The notes beneath the pieces were generated by a model. It did no database searches, was not told the origin of the DNA, and was given only the letters and a program-made list of their open reading frames with translations. Below, one piece after another: positions 50,040 to 61,310 of a stretch of DNA of 64,000 nucleotides (positions within the stretch are counted from its first letter, which is position 1; each line of letters opens with the position of its first letter). The DNA is from Plectrocnemia conspersa (Eukaryota > Arthropoda > Insecta > Trichoptera > Polycentropodidae). The stretch spans positions 868,001 through 932,000 of the forward strand of contig VTFK01000073.1 of the NCBI GenBank assembly GCA_009617715.1, in the 5' to 3' direction. Position numbers and translations under genes: made by a program.

Positions 50040-50540
50040 AAAAATGGACGTCCTAACGATCGTTAATTTAAACGGTTCTGATCTAACTCGAAAAACACTT
50101 TAAGAGTTCTTCATCCCCATTTGGCTCGATATAGGATTATCCGGTAATCCTTGCCCATACTAGTTGCTACGAGCTATGGACTGATACGTTGCAGCATTAT
50201 GAAAGCTCGGCTCGTAGCTTAATCCATTTTGACTGCAAAATGCCGCATTCTTTTCAAGATAAACACTTTTCAACGAAACCTTTACAATGACGGTACAAAA
50301 TAAAATTCACGAATGCAGACTACTCGGCGGAATAAGTATTTAGTAAAGTATAAAATAAAATATTGTATACAAAAGGAAGCACAACGCTAAACGGTTGCTT
50401 TAATAAATTATTAAAATTATAATTAAACGCTTTAATAGGGCAAGCGATAAAAATAATGTGCTTTAATTAAAAACAAACGGTGAGGCGAGAAAATGAAAAA
50501 CTTTGTTACTTAGGCGTTTGTGCGGGATGTTATTAATTAA
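50040..50540. other. GC-richer noncoding island, candidate regulatory
   Basis: Balanced block with GATTATCCGGTAATCC near 50136-50151 (imperfect inverted TAATCC sites, an Otx/bicoid-class core) and the inverted pair CTACGAGC/GCTCGTAG near 50166-50217. No coding evidence. Confidence 0.33.
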
Positions 50541-52002
50541 ATTTTCTAACGCAGCACAGGTACAATACAGTTATTTGTATAACGAATTCGATTACATAAT
50601 TAAATATTTTTTGTATAAATAATATCAAATTTTAACAAAACTTCTTCGCCGTATCAAACATTGATTTAATTCTAAATATAATAAACATGCATTCCTGGAA
50701 ATGTTGTAATTCCTTTCGGGAAATATACCTAATGAAGATTCTAGAAAACGATTCATTTTTGAGATAAGTATACTATTGATTACACATAATTATATTGTAT
50801 AATATGCATTTTTTAGCCCATAACTTACATATTTACTATCAAAATCATAAATAACAAAAATTCTTGTCGTTTATATAAAAAAATATAAATTGTAGGTTTA
50901 ATACTTAATATGCTTTCACAGATTCAGATTTTTTCATCTTATTTTGGTTTATTGGGGTGATGCATAAATTTTAGTACGGCGTATAAAAAAGTAAGTATAA
51001 TACTGAAATTATTATGGTACATATGCTTTATTAAATATTTTAGTGAATAATAAATTTTGATATTATTTATAGGATGAAAAAAAATCCACAATGTACTCAG
51101 TTCATGATATTATACATATGTATATAAAAGGATCAATAACATTTTTTATTGAACTTGTTTATATTTCTGTTTGACTTTGATAAAAGAACTTCCTACGCTT
51201 TTATAAGCAGTCTAATTTTATTTGCTTGAATTGATTCATTGTTAAGTTATATCGTATTAGGTTGAATCATGTAGAAAAAATATATATAGTATATAGAAAT
51301 ATTTTTTTTAACAAAGAATCGTTTATTTTATGAGCATAATGTGTATAGCTATAATTTAAGAAAAAAATCATTTTTATATTAAATTATTTAGTTGCATATA
51401 TGTAAACTTTAGAAAAAGTAAAATGATAAATCACTGGTACTATTCTTGCCTTTCTGAATTTTATATAAAACAATAAAAACTGATACTATTTTTGATATTG
51501 TATTTTTAAAATTTCTTGTATCTAATATATTTTCCACAAAGATATTAGATACAATGGTAACGGCTTTAAGCAGAATATTTTGAAATAAATAATAATATTA
51601 AAAATATATTAAAAAAGCTGTAAGGTTAAAAATTAAGCTATTTTTTATTAACTATGGCAAATAAATCAGTTTTTTATAAATTGCTTTTTAAAAAAAAAAT
51701 AAAAAGTTTTATTTTACAAATATCAACGTGGCATGATAATATACTATTTAACTACCATTTTTAATAAAAATAGTAATGCTTAATTGGCTCTTTTTTCTAA
51801 TTTGACAGCAGAAGGGATGGGAATAACATTTTTCTTAATATTGTATTTTACTAGTTGTTAACATAATACAGTAGAAATCTTAACTGGCTTAAAAACCTTT
51901 GTCTCCTATATCAATTAGATATTACTTATATTGTATTAATATTTGCTGAAACATATATTATATGTCACTACAACACAAACATGTTATTTATATATCCTAG
52001 AC
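50541..52002. other. A+T-rich desert
   Basis: Holds the small inverted repeat at 51516-51554. Nothing else recognised. Confidence 0.5.
51516..51554. repeat. perfect 13 bp inverted repeat, 13 bp loop
   Basis: TTGTATCTAATAT and its exact inverse ATATTAGATACAA flank ATTTTCCACAAAG. A small hairpin of unknown significance. Confidence 0.8.
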
Positions 52003-52380
52003 CAGAGGTCGCCAACCGCGGAAGAATTTTGCTGCTCCGCAAAAAAAAATAATATATTTTTAATTTTCGTGTTTAATATTTTTTTTTTAGTTTTTTTTTA
52101 TTAAATATCATACCGATATCTGATGTTAGCAATGCAATAATAAAGTCAAGTTATTCTTCCATCTGTAAAATTATTTTAGTGTCTAAGATATCTTACCCGA
52201 CGATGATTACAACTAAACATTTGATATTGGTAATATCTTAAAAATTATTTTTAACCTACTGACTGTAAGAATAAAACCTCTTACGTATTAAGAACGCCAT
52301 AAATTCATTGATCATTTTTTTTCATGCCAACTAGTGCGGGCCGTATGTGACAATAGACGGAATAAGGCATCACAATTTAT
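52003..52380 (+). mobile_element. possible nonautonomous hAT fragment (one end only)
   Basis: CAGAGGTCGCCAACCGCGG at 52003 has the form of many hAT termini (CAGRGGTYSSCAACC). About 330 bp on, GTGCGGGCCGTATGTGAC resembles the subterminal GGGCCGC motif of such elements. No clear opposite terminus or target duplication was found, so the right border is a guess. Confidence 0.4.
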
Positions 52381-52439
52381 ATTCGAGACTTGTTGCAGTT
52401 TTTATTATAATATAATAAATGACAACACGGATCTTAAAT

Positions 52440-52860
52440 AATTGGTCGCGAAGTTGTCAAATCTGAAAATCATTAAAAATATTTAACGGCAGTTCCAAAT
52501 TCAAATGCACCGGGAACAAGAAAATTTAATTACACTCCTAAGCTCGGCTTATTTAGTTGTAACAGCAAATAGTGGGGGAGTTGTACACCTCTCTCAGGCT
52601 GGCCATGTGTAAAATCAGATTAACAGCGCCCAAAGCAACAACTATCGCTTAAAACTTGCTTTTAACGATAAATAAAGAACTTTTACTATAGCGTTCCAAT
52701 TTGATCACATGAAGGATCGTACGATTTCAAACCACGAGCAACCGTAGCTCATTATCAGCCGCTTCCCTCTTCACGTCAACGTCCAGAATCCAGAATTCGA
52801 CTGGATTTCAGACACATTCACGGGTAACAGGACTTTGCGTATTGTGTAATTTTTTTGCAC
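52440..52860. other. GC-richer noncoding island, candidate regulatory
   Basis: Balanced block, no coding frame over 60 codons on either strand. Contains TCCAGAATCCAGAATTCGACTGGAT near 52780-52804 (direct and inverted CCAGAAT/ACTGGAT words). Confidence 0.35.
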
Positions 52861-53079
52861 AAATATCAATTATACTTAAAAACAATATATTATATAAAAA
52901 TACATGACATAGATTAATATCGTTGCATAAATATAAAATAGATTATTGATGTTTTTTTTTTATTTTAAGTGGGTCATTATATTATTATTAATGTTAAGGT
53001 TATATTTCTGTTGTGAAATTAGAAGCACCACAAATTAATTAAGCCGATCAACAATACCCAGAAAACATTCACACACAAA

Positions 53080-53600
53080 GCCAATTTTTCACACTAACGC
53101 TTTCAGCTGAGATAATGTTCTGTAGTTGGAAAACAGATCAATTACGTGAAGCACGATGAATGCGAGCCAGATAAACACGATTTAAAAGATGGTTTGACTT
53201 TAATAAGATAACTCAATATTGCATAATAATGTTTTCAGTCGAGATTATGTCATATATTCGGAAGAGAAAGCAATTATCAACAGAGCTTTAACAAATATGT
53301 TATTATAATGAAGCGCGACGAACGTCAGCAAAATATATATACACATCCAGACACAATCATAGCTTGTACAAAGTTCCAAGTATCCAGAATAAAAGCATTG
53401 TAAAAAGTCATTCAATGTAGAAGAGATGCGTGTTTTTATAAATAAAAGGAAATAGATATAGGTGGACCGCATATAATTTATAAGAAAGGCAAGAGATTCT
53501 GTAACGTTCAATCGATATTACAATTTGACAAAGACAAAAGATTCGAGTCCACCCTAATTACTTGAGACGATCAGATTTTTCTTTTTTCAAGCAAAAATAT
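53080..53600. other. GC-richer noncoding island
   Basis: Moderately balanced. A minus-strand 88-codon frame (53245-53511) is rich in aromatic and hydrophobic residues, but without a repeat, domain or splice border; not called as a gene. Confidence 0.28.
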
Positions 53601-54049
53601 AACGTGAAGAGCTTATGAATTATTAAAAGGGCTTTTGGAAAACATTTACGTAGAAATAGTCTCGATATGTTTTATTTATTAGCACTTAAATATATTAAAA
53701 AACTCATAGTTTAAGACTTTTAAAGATATTTTTCTTCACATGTATAACAAGTTTATTTAGAGATATTAAATCATATTGTTGTTTTTGTGCTATTTTACTA
53801 ACTTATCTGGCATTTGTATTAATCAGACATCTTCCTCTATTTATTTAACATTTTCAACTGACAAAGTAGACGCGCAAGTAAATATAAAATTCTATTGTGT
53901 AAACAGAAACAGAAAAACACATGTTGTAAATTACTATTTATAAAATAACCTACTTTTTTAAAAAATTATTTTTTGAATATTCTTAAAATAAATCGTAATT
54001 GTCTTGAAAAAATATAAATTGCGAAATTATTTGCCTAGCCCTCGTATAG
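53601..54049. other. A+T-rich noncoding stretch
   Basis: Nothing recognised. Confidence 0.5.
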
Positions 54050-54540
54050 AATAATCTTAATTAAGTTCGTTGGAGGTTTACTGTTAAAAATCAATGCCTA
54101 CTGGAGCAATACACATTAAACCACAACCCAAAGAGCCTTTGAGAATTGACGCAGCAAACTCTCGCATAATTGATTATTACCGATTACACAAATTTACATG
54201 TACGGATTTGAACACTCGAATGAGTATCTTGCGGCCACGTTTCGAATCCAATTATTCGACTCTCGAGTTCCGCGTGCGATAATTAGCAAATTAACGATCT
54301 AGAGTTGCGCAATTTGCTGCAGGCTACGCCGGAAATGTTCGAAGCGAACCATAAAGCTTACACAATAAATAATCGTAGGAAAAAAGGGCAAAGGAGTCGC
54401 AAATCTCGACACGTCCGCGGGATGCTTCCGCGTGTGTGATCCATTAAGCTATCGCGACCGTAAAACATTTATTGCTGCCCGGAAAAGCTCCCCGAAAAGG
54501 CCGGAAAAGCGCGAGTGTCATGTATTTATATATATTTTTC
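54050..54540. other. GC-richer noncoding island, candidate regulatory
   Basis: CpG-rich, including TCGCAAATCTCGACACGTCC and GATGCTTCCGCGTGTG near 54390-54440 and a GGCCGGAAAAGC repeat-like pair at 54479-54511 (GGAAAAGCTCC, GGAAAAGCGC). Frames of 62-65 codons match no family. Confidence 0.33.
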
Positions 54541-54699
54541 TTTTGTAGAATATATAAACATAGGGTAAGTCTGAGTGAGATGAAGATGTTCAGAAAGACT
54601 AATGTATGTAAAAACTTTTGTTTTTTGTGTAACACAAATCATATTGATCATATATTAAAAAAACAGTAAAGAAAACTAATAAAAAAAATATGTTAATAT

Positions 54700-55700
54700 G
54701 TCACAAAGGTGTCTGTTTTGCTCTGGTTTACTCTTATATCAAAAATCGGTCGTAGAACGTGAGCTTCTCTAAGGGTACAAAGTGTTTGCGTTTGGTACGT
54801 GTCATAAAAATATTTGGCATTCCTAGAATTTCCATTTGTGGAATGCTATGCCGTTCTATAAACTTATTATAGCTGGTGGCATGATCCTATCTCTTATGTG
54901 TGTATTATTGTGTTTTGCTCACAAGAAATTCTATATTGGACAGAAGGGTCGGAAAGAGAGTCGCTGAAAGGTCGCTGGTTCATTTTCAAATGTGCTGAAC
55001 TACGCAAAAAAGTGCTCAATTTTTTTGTAGCATCTTTGATCTAATGGAAAATAAGCACCGCGGGACATTTTCTTATTTATAGTTGAAGAAATAAAATATA
55101 AACATATTGTATGCTTATATTTTTCTTTAAATTTATAATTTATTTAGGCGTATCATCAATGCCATTTATTTATTTATGAATAAAACATTATTTATTTATA
55201 AATTGAAAAATTTTGGTAGTTGTTCGCGGAATGCAAAATTTGAGCTTAGTCGTACGTGGGGTTTCTGAACGTTGATGAACAACATTTTACTTTTATTAAA
55301 TTGCAAATGTTACGAACAAATCTAAAACAAATAGTTTTAAAGTAAACTATAACAGAGCAAACTAAACCTGAAAGTTAATAGCTCTATTTTACTGCTAAAT
55401 TATTTAGATTCATTAAAGGCGTACAATAGAAAGTGGTTGGTTATTAAATATATACATACATATGTGATTGAAAAGACGATGCTAATTTGCACCTATAAAA
55501 TCGATAAGTTTTTACTGATATAATTACAAATACCAGAGGTATTTATTAACCTATTTACGTGGCAGTAACTTAATTTAGTACAAGTGTGACATATTTTTTA
55601 GACGGGGAAAGGTATTTAAAAAATAGCTACTCAAATTTATATTTTTATTTATATGTATGTAGTCAAACATAACTAGTTGTTATGTAGTAATTTTTCTATT
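54700..55700. other. mixed-composition stretch, possibly decayed repeat
   Basis: Intermediate composition at 54710-55070 and 55200-55290 between A+T-rich segments. No protein motif, SINE head or terminal repeat could be supported. Confidence 0.35.
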
Positions 55701-55751
55701 TATAAAAGAAAAACAAAATTTGTATCACCGGACAAAACACCCATCGCTCAC

Positions 55752-55795
55752 CTTGACGGAAGCTTGAATGGCGGTACGGGCCAGGTTGACGACCT
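55752..55795 (-). CDS. candidate short coding exon, possibly upstream exon of the Dpr gene
   Basis: On the minus strand a sharply bounded GC-rich segment is flanked by TATGTCAG (acceptor) and AAG followed by GTGAGC (strong donor). It is 44 bp, or 42 bp if the AG two bases later is used. All three frames are open. In the frame whose donor phase matches the acceptor phase of the Dpr exon at 5013-5143, it reads G-R-Q-P-G-P-Y-R-H-S-S-F-R-Q, and the split codon becomes Gly (G plus GT). That would place it just N-terminal of the first Ig domain, a region that is unconserved in Dprs, so homology cannot confirm it. The other frames read V-V-N-L-A-R-T-A-I-Q-A-S-V-K and R-S-S-T-W-P-V-P-P-F-K-L-P-S. It could belong to another gene. 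The pyrimidine tract is modest. Confidence 0.45.
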
Positions 55796-55800
55796 CTGAC

Positions 55801-56169
55801 ATAGACCCATTAATAAAACGACTTTAATTCTCAATTAAGGTTGATTTGCTATGTCAATAAATACATTAGTTGATTAATGTAAAAAACTGAATGTGATTGA
55901 CTGAAGAGTAGAGTTCTAATCGCATGAACAATTTTATGTCGCAATATCACAAGCAAGGAATCTAAAACACTTATCATTGTTGTAAGATGATAATAAAAAC
56001 ATATAAAAGAGTTATTTTACTAATTTTAAGGGTAAAGTAATTGAAATTTTTTATTTACATACAAAAATAAGAGGAAACAGTTTGAATGAGTATTACAACA
56101 AAAACAAATAATGGAAAGGATTTATCAGAACGTTTTTTTTTTTAATTTAGGTAGTTCGAAATCGAATAT
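55801..56169. other. A+T-rich noncoding stretch
   Basis: Nothing recognised. Confidence 0.5.
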
Positions 56170-56450
56170 TAAAATAATTGATGATGAAAATACTGATGAC
56201 AGTTTAATTTATGTGGCGTTAAAAATCAAAAAAAAAAGTTGAACAAGCAATTAATAAAGCATCAGAATATTTCTCTGGTATAAAATAATATATGTAGTCG
56301 ACGAAATAAAGTTAAGATTTTGCAACCAAATGGAAATCCAAATTTTTTCCTACAAATTTTTGTTCATAACTAAACTAACATCAACAGAAAGCGAGCGAGT
56401 ATTTTCAACGAAAGAAAAATCATTACGAAAACTAGACATATGATATATGT
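56170..56450 (+). pseudogene. hAT transposase C-terminal fragment (relic)
   Basis: The key block T-S-T-E-S-E-R-V-F-S-T-K-E-K-S-L-R-K at about 56380-56433 matches the hAT dimerisation motif (T-S-x-x-S-E-R-x-F-S). Upstream, E-Q-A-I-N-K-A-S-E-Y-F near 56240 and F-F-L-Q-I-F near 56345 fit the spacing of the preceding helix and the F-P-x-L segment, in shifted frames. It belongs to a different hAT group (S-E-R-x-F-S type) from the element at 36449-37932. No termini found. Confidence 0.78.
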
Positions 56451-57099
56451 TTTCGCTTTAAATGCCTTGGTATTATTGTGTCTACTAAAAATAAAATATG
56501 TATTATTATTTTTATAATATAATTTTACAATTTCTGTTTTATTTATATCTATTTTTAAATTGTGTTTTTGTATCTAGTTTTTATAAATAATAAATATATA
56601 TGATAAAAAAATCGCCTTTTATATAAGCAACATCGATTCTAAGAATTAATGGGCAAAAATCTTTTTGCTTGCTTAGTTAGTTTCGAAAGACTTAATGAAG
56701 TATTTTAAGTTTAAAATGACTATGATATAAAGCTAATAAATAAAATTTATTTAATGTATTATTTTATGTTGATTTTGTTGAATATCTATATTTTTTAGTT
56801 GCTCTTTATAATTAGTTTAAAATGTACGTACTTTATTATTTCTCTAATTCAAGAAAAATAATTGTTTACAATCTTACTTATTTCTTCTTTAATTAAAAAA
56901 ACACAAAGTTATTTATTCACTTTTCATAATTTACTATTTATAAATAAAAAGCAATTAGAAATATGATTGTATTATAATAGATTATCTATTTATTAGATAA
57001 TTTTAAAATTTAAAAGCATACTGTGATTTATTACTAAAGATACAGTTTAACGATAATTCAATTAATGATAGGGTTCAGAAATACATAAAATCCTCTAAT
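56451..57099. other. A+T-rich desert
   Basis: Nothing recognised. Confidence 0.5.
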
Positions 57100-57780
57100 T
57101 ACTCAACGAAAACGTTTATTGACGGGGTCCGTTATCAAGGCATAAATTTACCTACGATCCTTTGATTAAAACATAGCACCGCCTCGTCATAAAAAATAAA
57201 TTCACAAATATAATTCAATAAGAATTTATAAATATATAAAAGCATCCGTTGAATTTTGTTCATCATTAAAGCTCCGTTTTCGGATTAATATACACGTACA
57301 AAATTAATACAGCTTACGTTTTGAAGAGGGGTGAAATTTTTAGAGGCGACGTCTAATCTTTGATACTGCCGCGAATTATGTAAATATATTTAACATTTTC
57401 CCTTTTATATTACACGTTTAAGATTGGGACAGAATTCCTATTCAAAGCATAAATTACCATCGTAATGACTACTTTAAGAATGTGAAACTTCGGTGAGCAC
57501 ACTCACGCACATTACCTACACATATGTACAGCGAATCTTGGCGTAATGCGGAAGAGCTTCCCGAAACACCTTTTACAATTAGATTACGCACATTATTATG
57601 TGCTTTATGTGTGTTCTGAACTGTGCGAATATACAGACGGTAACTTCTTACTTCCAAAGATGGCCCTGTTTCAAAGTTTGCCACCCTAGAAGAGAACTTC
57701 TAAAATCGTATATTTCATATGTCGAGCAAGCTTTAGTCGGAGGGATCGATTCAACAACACAATGTTATATATAGTTAGAA
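57100..57780. other. GC-richer noncoding island, candidate regulatory
   Basis: Two balanced parts, about 57110-57370 and 57470-57750. The minus-strand 71-codon frame (57469-57684) has no family similarity. Candidate conserved noncoding DNA. Confidence 0.33.
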
Positions 57781-58595
57781 TATTTTATTGGCTTGTTTTA
57801 TATAACGCAAACATGCGTATGTACGGTAATATTACATAATAAATATATTTTATATTATAGGGCAGAGAATATACACTGTGTTTTATAATATGAAATAAAA
57901 CGAAAGAGAGGCAAACAATATAGCAAACGGAAGCGATTGCAAAATAAAATATTTCATTGCATTGGGAAAGAAAATTGTTTGGTTACTATGTATTAAATCA
58001 TACACATATTTATTTAATTTAACCTTTAACCTTATACAAGGCTGGCACAAACTCGTAATTTATCCATTGACATGATTTATGTCACCGTGAATAAGCAGTA
58101 TGTCTTGTTTGGTACAAAAAAATACATGAAATATATTTTAATATGGTCTAATAAAATAGTTTTATTGCTATTTATTCACTTCGTAAAAATATGCTAGACA
58201 TCAATGCGCTAACTTTAAACTCTACAACAACATAATTTTGACATTTACCATTGTTTGCAAAATTTGTTTGAAAAATATATACAAAGGTACATACCATTAA
58301 AATTTAAAATTTATTAAAGTGCTCATTAATTATGATCTTATTGATATAAAAAAAATTAATGATAAAAATATTTTTTAATCGTAAACGTATATGAAGAGTT
58401 CAGAAATAAAACTGCTGTGTTTGTCATTTATTTACGAAAGAAATAGTAGTAGGTCAAGATTTAGTCCATATCTGGACTTTACATTCCGATATTTAAAAAT
58501 TGAATATAATATAAATTTATTCAAAAAAATTAGCAACTATGGCCATTTAAAACTAAATTTGTGGAGTGGTAGGTGATTAATTAAAAATCCGTAAA
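57781..58595. other. A+T-rich stretch
   Basis: The last part (about 58390-58590) should hold the N-terminus of the mariner relic if present, but I cannot read it; a 61-codon frame there has no clear match. Confidence 0.45.
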
Positions 58596-58977
58596 TGTCA
58601 AAGACGGTTTAAATAATTTCAAACGGGAAATTATGATATCAAGTATAGTTCTGGTATAGACCAGCAAAGATAGACAACGATGTCATGGCTGTAGAAATGG
58701 AATCATATTTAAACTATCCATCTAGAAACTATAACCAGTCTGATTCAACGGTGCATACGCACATAAAGAGAATTGGGAAGGCTTGGAGATAGTGTGTATG
58801 GGTTACACCCGAATTAAGCAAAAAAACAAGTCTGCGCGTATCCGCATATCCCAAGAGCTTCTGGATCTTAAAGCTGGTCGCCTTTTCTTGACCATTTGAT
58901 AACCAGAGATAATACATAAGTTTTATAAAATAAAAATCGTCGTAGAAAATAGTGGTCTCGAAGTCCAGGTTCACTGT
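58596..58977 (+). pseudogene. mariner transposase fragment (relic)
   Basis: Three linked frames read C-Q-R-R-F-K-stop-F-Q-T-G-N-Y-D-I-K (helix-turn-helix 1 region), R-P-A-K-I-D-N-D-V-M, S-T-V-H-T-H-I-K-R-I-G-K (second helix-turn-helix) and W-V-T-P-E-L-S (signature W-V-P-H-E-L). Then, after frameshifts, N-K-S-A-R-I-R-I-S-Q-E-L-L and T-R-D-N at the T-G-D-E site, keeping the first catalytic Asp, followed by K-N-R-R-R-K and W-S-R-S-P-G. A 2 bp insertion at 58656-58657 and two further shifts break it. It covers about 125 codons of the usual 340-350; the second and third catalytic Asp are absent. Confidence 0.92.
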
Positions 58978-58979
58978 AG

Positions 58980-59189
58980 AAAAATTATTTATGGAAAACT
59001 ATAAAATGTTAATTTTTTGTACATTACAAACTTAATATGATACAATTTGTTGCAGAATATATGATTTAATATTAAGGCTTAAATTAATACTTAATTTGAA
59101 AATTTGTTTAATATTTTAATATAAAATACCATAAACTATATTAAGCTATTATTAATCCATACTCAAACATATATAATAACGTAATCGTG
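58980..59189. other. A+T-rich noncoding stretch
   Basis: Nothing recognised; the right terminus of the mariner relic was not found. Confidence 0.45.
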
Positions 59190-59400
59190 TATTTTTCACC
59201 GGCAATTGTGGTTGCCATCAATTTTGTTCTGAAACTTTCCTCGCCAAACTTTCATCATTCATCCTATCCGTTAGTTCCGACAATACACCCCGAGAGCAAT
59301 TTTTCTCTTAATTCTTCAACATGAATAGCGTTCATTGTTCCATCAATCGTTTTCATATTCTTTCATACCATTTTAAAAAATGAGTCCACTAAAGAAAAAA
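59190..59400. other. small GC-richer island
   Basis: About 200 bp of balanced sequence with CATCATTCATC and TTTCATACC-type words. No coding frame. Candidate regulatory DNA. Confidence 0.28.
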
Positions 59401-60699
59401 TGTAGATATCATAATACTTTATTTCCACATAAAACCACATAATCGAATTTTTATAGTATTATATTTTCTCTTTAATAATAAAGCGCCTAGAAAACACAAG
59501 TAATAAAGTTAATATGAAACCGACATAAAAAACTTTTTAATGGTTCGTTCAAGTGTTTTACTCCGTATTTATTTGAATATATAACAGCATCGAATCATTT
59601 TTCTCAGAGCGTATAAAAACGATGGAAAGATTTTTATTATGGGTAAAAAATAATTCAATATAGTCGCATTGCAGTAATATAATACAGTTTAGTTTCAACA
59701 TTGGCTTTATTATGATAAAAAAAATTATGTAAATTTAATATTATTTATATAAAACAATATATGATATTTATATAAGCGAATAACTCAAACGTGAAAATAC
59801 GTTTGCTTTTAAGATTTACACAAAAGTCATTCAGTTCATTACTTATTCATTCACTTCGTTTTGTATATTTGGATTTTGTATGTAGGTTCATAAATGTTTA
59901 ATATTTTGAAGGCTTTAATAGAATAAATGATTGTCTATAATGTATATTATTTTATGATAAAGGAGGCAACTGGTACTCTTACAATATATGTATGTATATA
60001 AAATACTTGGTTGCCACAAATGAAAGTATATTTTTTGTGGAAACATATTTATTTAAATATAATATTTCCTTTTACATATAATCCTTTTGATAAAATTTAA
60101 AAACATTACCTGTTCGTTAGTTACTCAATAAGTTCCTAATATGCTAACTTCATTTTTTATATTATATTTTTAATAATTACTAATTGCTACTTACTATCTA
60201 TTAATAATTTTATTTAGCTTAACAGTCTGATGTAGGTAAAATTCGTTCAAAGTTGCTTTTGAAATAAGAAAATTAATAAAAACTATTCTTTAGGTATTAA
60301 ATTAAAAAAAAACCATAAAAATATTTTTTTGTTATTAACTCATTTACAACAATACGAAACAAATCATTAATTTATTAAATTCGGTCTAAATCTTTAATTT
60401 AAATATTTTAAAGTTTTTATATTGGCAAAGTTTTAAGCAATCTGCCATAGAGTAACTTTTAAGGCTTTGCGTCGTACAACATAAAATGCACAATTTTATG
60501 TTTACCAATTTAATTTCATATATCAGTATGTCTTGGATATATACGAGAGTTTAATATGTAATATATGGTAAAAAGTTAAGTCAATATTCTGAAAAAATTA
60601 TATTGTTTCATTGTATAATATGTCTGTATACATACATCTCGCGTTTAAGTCTTCTTGATATATAAGAAAATGTTTGAACAAATTTTATAAAATAGGTAT
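59401..60699. other. A+T-rich desert
   Basis: Nothing recognised. Confidence 0.5.
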
Positions 60700-61310
60700 A
60701 TCTCAACAAAGCAGCGGCATCAGCGAAAGGGGAAAAATATAAACGGAATAATAAAAAAAGGAACTCATTCCTTTAATAGATGTTTACATTTATGCGCGTT
60801 ATTGCTGTCGAGAAGAGACTTTTGTCCCAAAAACTCTCGTGTAGGTTTGGGGGACGATTTCTTTCTTCTTCTACTTCAAAAAAATAAAAAATAAACACCG
60901 TCGAAAAATTCGTAGGGTGTAAAAACCAAACTCAAGCTTTTATTGGCTTACGCTCGAGCTTTCGTGTATCTCGGATCCGGAATATAAATCAAGATTTAAA
61001 GAGGCGAGACATTAAGGCGATCCGGTATCTCTTTCGCTATATAACTCGCCCAGAAATTTATTAGTTAAATATGCTAATTGTTAAGATTGTGTTCGCTTTT
61101 TACGACAACGGACATCCCCTTCTACCGTTCAAAAAAGCTTCTACCCACAACGTTTTAAGCTTTCGACAAATCAAGAATTTATAATTTGTCGTGATACGGC
61201 GCCTTCATGACGTTTGACTTTCGTTCTTAATTGAATTCGGAGATTTTGAGAGAGCAAAGCTCAAAAACAGACGTCCAACAAAGAAGCGGTGTATGAATTA
61301 TATACACAAA
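60700..61310. other. GC-richer noncoding island, candidate regulatory
   Basis: Long balanced block with no open frame above 60 codons on either strand, although stops should be less frequent here. Contains AAGCTTTTATTGGCTTACGC and TCGAGCTTTCG near 60935-60964 (repeated AGCTTT words). Strong candidate for conserved noncoding DNA on these grounds. Confidence 0.38.

Noticed and set aside
53245..53511. 88-codon minus-strand frame that looks membrane-like
   Set aside because: The aromatic and hydrophobic content reflects T-rich codons; no start context, domain or splice site supports it.
58729..58974. 81-codon minus-strand frame as a gene
   Set aside because: It is antisense to the mariner relic, whose transposase motifs read on the plus strand.
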